Source: Brachypodium distachyon
Lineage: Eukaryota; Streptophyta; Magnoliopsida; Poales; Poaceae
DNA: 64,000 bases
Direction of reading: 5' to 3'
Assembly: GCF_000005505.3 (NCBI RefSeq)
Contig: NC_016132.3
Location: 44,840,914 to 44,904,913, forward strand
Notes under the pieces: generated by a model
What the model saw: only the letters and a program-made list of their open reading frames with translations
Database searches by the model: none
Told to the model about the DNA's origin: nothing
Shown here: one piece after another, positions 59,344 to 64,000 of the stretch
Layout of the letters: the number at the start of each line of letters is the position of its first letter
Position numbering within the stretch: position 1 is the first letter of the stretch
Made by a program: the position numbers and the translations under genes

Positions 59344-60131
59344 TAAAAATATTATTTTAAAATAAAGCTATGTACAAAGGTCACATGAAACCATATTATT
59401 AGGGAATTTACATCAAATATGAAAAGAGTAAACACCCATACTCACAGTGAGTCATTTGATCAACAAGACAATGGACCACATCCACCAATTTCATTGAGAA
59501 ACTACTACCAATGTGCAGAGAACATTCTTGTTGCTAGCCACCAATGATAAAACACACAATGTTCCTTATTATGTTGGTCAAACAGCACGCATGAAGTTTC
59601 AAGTTTGCATGGGGTTTTTGGCACCAGATTTGCCACAAATGAAAGATTATGACGTCTTAGTGATTTGTTAGATAAACAAACATCAGTGGTATACACTAAA
59701 ATGAGGGCGGGACTTTTTATTTGTAATGTACTTTTAAATTTGATAAAAGAGGTCATGAACAATCTCGTGGATAAAGAGAAAGTACGGTATTTCCTAAATA
59801 TCATGATATGCAAACAAAAATCCTTTCAGACATTAATCCTTTGAAATAATACTTCATTCATAAATAGTAACTATTCTGTTTGTCATTTCACTGACATTGC
59901 ACGATAGCTAGACATAGCGGAACTACCAAAACTAGAATGACAGCAGTATGTGTTAACGGGCATAACCAACTGTTCTACAAACTCTTCAATGTGAAGCTTG
60001 GCTTGAAGCATTTGGTAAATTTGCAGAACCTGTTTGTACAGTAGCAGACAAAGTTTATAGCATTTCCTAATAGAACATGAAAAATACACGAACTAGATAG
60101 GTATAAAATGAAGGAGACCTACCAAAAGTCA
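59344..60131. other. Intergenic stretch downstream of the deformylase gene
   Basis: AT-rich. On the minus strand it follows the deformylase stop codon and must hold its 3' UTR. No gene or clear repeat seen. Confidence 0.4.
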
Positions 60132-62493
60132 TCATCTTGAAAAACTAATGACATCCTTTGTCCCTCTGTAGTTTTCAATAGTTTCAGGGCTTGCTTGTCC
60201 TGTTGTTTCCTCGTATTTGTCCTCCAGCTTCTATTGTAAAAGAGAGAGAGTTTGACTTCATGTACGCAAAAATTTGTAAAATAAGAACTTGTAAATACAC
60301 GCAAGTAGGCTTAAAGATATCTTTCTGAACAGGTTATTCACAATTACATGGAAGGTGCCTTAGCTGATAGGATGCTGAGATGAGAAAGTTACATAAGCAA
60401 ATATACCAAACCTTGATCAACGAAAAAAAAATGTGAGTTCAGCACTGACCCACTATTCCATTACTAACAACAACTCTTTAGATTTTTGCTATTTTGTTTT
60501 AAGAGAGCATATAAGCAAGACAACTAATATCAAATGATATTGCCAATGCAAGTTCCCTGTTTAGTGTTTTGTATTAGAATCACATTCACTAACCTTCAGC
60601 TCCTCACGTATGCTATCAACAACATCCACAGTCATTCGGTCGAAGAAAAGAACCCCCTGCAAATCCACAACTAAATGGTCAGTGATCAAATCATATGTTA
60701 TGCAATGTGCTTCTATCCCAATATAAACCCTTCATTACAAAAAAGAAGAAGGATATCCTTAGGCCCAGTTTGTTTGTTGGATCAAAACTAACACGGACAG
60801 GGAAAAATAAAATGCAATCTTGAATTCTTGATTAGTTAAGCATTGAATATTTGAATATGACGTCCACACGAACAAACTCAGGTGAAAAGAGTTGCTTCAA
60901 AACTCTTGCGAACAGAAATGGCAAATTTAAGTTTGATCATGCTTAAGCACGTACCTGCAAATGATCGAACTCATGCTGGAAAACTCTTGCAGCCAGAGCT
61001 GACAATCTAACTTTGATCTTTGCCCCGGTAACATCTTGAGCAGCAATTTTAACGGTGTCTGGTCTCTGCATGAGCACAGTAGTAATCAATCATTCACCTG
61101 CAGGTCATACCGCATATTTTGCAGAGTGGTGGTATCTTTTTCCTCCATCTACTTGTAATTTACAGTTTTGTGTGCAAGTGCCAAAGATTTTTTTTATCAT
61201 CTATTCTTCTTAATCATACAACAGTGAAAAGGAGAAACAATCTCAAATTCCATAAATCAGGAAGATTCGTCCTTTTTTGCAAGCATGCGGAATATAAGAA
61301 AACACAAAAATAACCAAAACTAGAAGCAAAAAAGAAGGGTATTATGTTGCATCTAGTCTACCACTTGTTACATATTTCATACTTTTGTTCTATATAAATA
61401 TTTAGTCCACACTGCATAGATAGTTACAATAATAAGTATGCGAATGTTAGCAAACTTTGAACATAACTCCCAAATCTCAAATTGTTTCGGTCGGCATGTG
61501 AAGCATTATCTACCTGCAGTAAGTGGACACAAACTGAAATTCTAGTTTGACAGTTGATACCTGATTGATTAATTATTATTATTTTACGAGAAAACTGTAG
61601 GGGAGGCCCAGGCAGTAAAAAAATTGATATATAAAAAAATTACAAGAGACCTGTACAAGGGAAGGGAACAGTTGGCTAGGTATGGTTTCAGCTAAATGAG
61701 AGAAGATCCAGATCTTCTTTGAAGAGCCGACCCCAAGAACCAAGGCTAGGACTAATTCCATAAAAGATTGTCCTATTACGCTGCTTCCAAATGTGCCAAG
61801 CCGCCATGATAAAAGCCTCTCTGAAGAAAGGCCAAAAGCATCCAGAATGCCTTTAAGGCAAAGTAGTTGTCTAGAACAAGCTTGCATGATGATTAATGTC
61901 AACTTGATCTTTTCTAAGCGTAAAGAAATATAAAATCACTTATGCTGTCAGATGCATATGTAATAATGCAGAATGAGAAATTTTAACCACAAACATGACA
62001 GATGAAACACATGCCATACTTGCTTTAAAGTGAACACAAATTGAAATTCTAGTTAGACAGTTGGTACATGTTTGGTTTCAGCTGGCTACTTGGTTGATTA
62101 ATATAAACTAAGATTTTCTAAGCATAAGAGGTTATACAAATGACTTATGCTGTTGAATGCATATATAAATATGCAAAATTAGGAATTCAGCAACAGCACA
62201 TGAGAAATGAAACACACACTAACTTCGACAATCATGGCAGATGTAACCTCGCCACAGTCAAACATTGATAGAACTGGTATTGTATGGAAACTATTCTCAC
62301 CAGCACGTTGCCATGTATCCCAGGGAACGACAAACACCCTTCTTCATACACTAATAATCGCTTTGAAAACTTGTAGACAACCGGGTTGACAAGGATAATC
62401 TCCTCTCCTTCCCCCTCCACCCCAGCAGGGTTAAATACCATGAGCTGCACGTTCACTCCAACTTGCGGTGCCGAGAGACCAATGCCATCAGTC
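60132..62493 (-). CDS. PDF1B: Peptide deformylase, organellar PDF1B type; 3' four exons in window (partial)
   Basis: Removes the formyl group from N-terminal Met of nascent plastid/mitochondrial proteins; a metalloenzyme. Minus-strand exons: 62493-62301 (begins with one base of a split codon), 61065-60955, 60656-60594, 60230-60132 (TGA 60134-60132). All borders are GT-AG and the frame is kept. Motif I is GIGLSAPQVG, motif II EEGCLSFPG with the metal Cys, motif III HEFDH with two metal His and catalytic Glu. Motifs I and II share the first exon shown; III is in the second. The tail KLEDKYEETTGQASPE and ending ISFSR fit the plant 1B type rather than 1A. Exons for the transit peptide and first ~100 residues are not found up to 64000 and must lie beyond. 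The genuine plastid-type gene has no sign of damage here. Confidence 0.88.
60761..60882. mobile_element. Possible hAT-like MITE in a deformylase intron
   Basis: aggcccagtttgtttg at the left and cgaacaaactcagg at the right are roughly inverted, a pattern common in short grass hAT MITEs. The match is partial and no 8-bp duplication is evident. It lies in the intron 60657-60954. Confidence 0.35.
61516..62225. repeat. Tandemly duplicated segment in a deformylase intron
   Basis: Copy 1 starts aagtggacacaaactgaaat (61520 region), is split by a LINE piece, and resumes cttttctaagcgtaaag at about 61909 to about 62013. Copy 2 starts aagtgaacacaaattgaaat (62027 region) and continues through attttctaagcataag, cttatgctgttgaatgcat and agaaatgaaacacac to about 62220. 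The pair documents an intron duplication before the LINE insertion. Confidence 0.75.
61574..61889 (-). mobile_element. 5'-truncated LINE 3' end in a deformylase intron
   Basis: On the minus strand one frame reads REAFIMAAWHIWKQRNRTIF then …FKEDLDLL, the end of a plant LINE reverse transcriptase protein. A short 3' tail ending in AATAATAATA follows. tgattaat flanks it at 61566-61573 and 61890-61897. The second copy of the duplicated segment shows the empty site (ggttgattaat followed directly by ataaactaag). Confidence 0.8.
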
Positions 62494-62627
62494 CTGTAGC
62501 AAGAAACCAAAAATTTAATTGAAGCAATACCTTGTCTGATAGCTCTGGTATAACAATCCTATCAGAAAACAGCGGAGAGGCTATGAGGCTATGCTTGGAT
62601 ATTTGCCCCCACTAGAACATACCTAGG

Positions 62628-63542
62628 TGTCGCGTGTCGAAAGTCGAAACGCGGACAGCGATGTGAACACCCCCGCTTTGTTTGGTGTTGGGGCGCGAGA
62701 GTGAGGCAAACACCTTCGTCAACCTCGAGACACAGATTTTACCCAGGTTCGGGCCGCTCGGAGGCGTAAAACCCTACGTCCTACTTGTTTGTATTATGAG
62801 TGTGGGTGTATTACAAGGAGGAACATGAGCTCTAGATGAAACCCTGGCACTTGAGGGCTCAGAATCAGAACCGGATTCGAACAGAGAACCCTTTGCTAGG
62901 AAGCCATGGACCTCCTTTTATAGTGGTGAGGGGTTACCGCAGTGGCTACAAGGCTTACCCCCTTCTGCGTGTCGCTACAAGAGTTTTCCGCGATACAGAC
63001 GAATCGGCCCTGGTCGCCTGTCCACTGCTGTTCTGTACATGGGTACAGTAAGGCGCAGGTCTTGTCAGGGCTGGGTTGGTGAAACCCTGCGCGGAAGGCG
63101 CTTCGCACGGTCAAAACCAGGGGCGTGGGCTGTCGCATCCAGCCTGTAGCCCTACAGGACGAGGTGTCACGCCACAGCACATGCCGCCCTGCAGAGGGGT
63201 TCGTCACGCCTGTGAACAGTGGACCCAGGTGACATCCTCGGGATCACGGGTGCGGAGTGGCCCGGTCGCGGGGCACTAAAGTGCCCGCCCGTGACCGGCT
63301 GACGTCACTGCTGACGAGCCCTTCCCAAGAACAAGGGCGCGCGTTCCCAGAGTTGAGAACATGCATCGCTGCCAATACACCCATTCCCAGGGGTGATGGT
63401 CTTGGCAGGGTAAAGCATACCCCCACTTGTGGGACGGGCCCACAGGCTGTCGTGGTTCTTCGGATGCTTCTACGTAGAAGAGAGAGTACCAGCAGCCCGC
63501 ACTCCGTGGACATGGGATACCCTGGTATTCCCAGGGCCGACA
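62628..63542 (-). repeat. Solo LTR (Tat/Retand-like) with CTAGG target duplication
   Basis: 915 bp, tgtcgcgtgtcg at the left to gggccgaca at the right. The flanks are ctagg on both sides (62623-62627, 63543-63547). On the minus strand it has TATAAAAG (62922-62915) and a gcccgaacctgggtaaaa block near 62735-62755, like the Tat LTRs at 10818 and 45261. It sits in the intron upstream of the deformylase exon with motifs I and II, in the same direction as the gene. Confidence 0.92.
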
Positions 63543-63547
63543 CTAGG

Positions 63548-64000
63548 ACATGTAGGGTCCACCTGTAAATAAATTAGTACGCCACATAGCCCTGATACTT
63601 GAATAAACCAGTCAAGACTCAAGAACGCATTTCGTTAGTCTCAGGTACACTCATGAAAGGGCCAGGCATCCTCATATGCACAAATGACATCTCAATTTGC
63701 TGACTTGACAAAAGCAATGCCTATAATATACGGTGTGCCACCCAGATTCACACCCCTAGGATTGACATGGTGTTATGTACCTAATCGGGGTATATGGACA
63801 TGTCGGGTTAAGTGAGGCACGGGGAGCCTCAAATATTTATCTAGCATGTGTAGTAGATGGGCAAGAGTGTGTGGGCGTGCAGTTAGTGTGTCTAGACACC
63901 TTGTACTCCCGCAAAAAGAAAGTGTGTCAATCCTACGTGTACCAGCTTCTAACCACTTATAAACCCTCCAAATTTATAGAACATGGTGCTCATACATTTG
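63548..64000. other. Intron or upstream sequence of the deformylase gene
   Basis: No deformylase exon could be matched here on the minus strand. The preceding exon, which should end shortly before the TDGIGLS segment, is not visible, so this is probably more of the same intron. No repeat recognised. Confidence 0.4.

Noticed and set aside
60132..62493. Bacterial origin by recent transfer of peptide deformylase
   Set aside because: The gene has spliceosomal introns and plant-type motifs; it is the normal nuclear gene for an organellar enzyme.

Overview
This is plant nuclear DNA, almost certainly from a grass with a repeat-rich genome. The signs are nested Ty3/gypsy LTR retrotransposons with roughly 0.85-3.3 kb LTRs, Stowaway-type MITEs with CTCCCTCC ends, very GC-rich LTR leaders, and two ordinary intron-containing plant genes. 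The species cannot be named from the sequence. No prokaryotic features, CRISPR arrays, rRNA or tRNA genes were seen.

Layout. Positions 1-45261 are a nest of retrotransposons. (i) A Tat/Retand-type gypsy element on the minus strand (element A, 1-13404) has decayed gag-pol at 6241-12868, part of its 5' LTR at 12976-13404, and an extra ORF running antisense to pol at 1-860. It is split by a deleted chromodomain gypsy element (1452-4983, target duplication GGCAG) and by a plus-strand LTR (about 9913-10818). (ii) A complete-looking chromovirus (13405-26062, minus strand) has two LTRs, an initiator-Met primer site, an extra ORF ahead of gag, an uninterrupted 1517-aa gag-pol and a polypurine tract. 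(iii) LTR pieces (26063-28108) lead into a plus-strand chromovirus pol broken by a solo LTR (29808-33107) and followed by a chimeric LTR (34628-38936). (iv) The 3' half of a second Tat/Retand element (element B, 38937-45261, plus strand) carries the integrase end, the same antisense ORF in fuller form, and a 3' LTR.

Positions 45262-53055 are intergenic: an unassigned LTR-like stretch, a probable Copia LTR and leader (46590-47526), and a segment with terminal inverted repeats at 49657-50749.

Positions 53056-64000 form a small genic island with two convergent genes. A secreted polygalacturonase (seven exons, 53417-57490, plus strand) has all GH28 motifs behind an unusual Pro/Ser-rich N-terminal region. 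The 3' four exons of an organellar peptide deformylase of PDF1B type (60132-62493, minus strand) have all three metal-site motifs; the 5' exons lie beyond the window. Small insertions decorate both genes: Stowaway MITEs, 5'-truncated LINE ends with clean target duplications, and a 915-bp solo LTR (62628-63542, duplication CTAGG) in a deformylase intron.

The two genes do not form a pathway: one acts in the cell wall, the other in plastid/mitochondrial protein maturation. The most interesting material is in the retroelements: antisense extra ORFs in two Tat copies with a candidate intron, an ORF upstream of gag in the intact chromovirus, and LTR pairs with alternating identical and diverged blocks.
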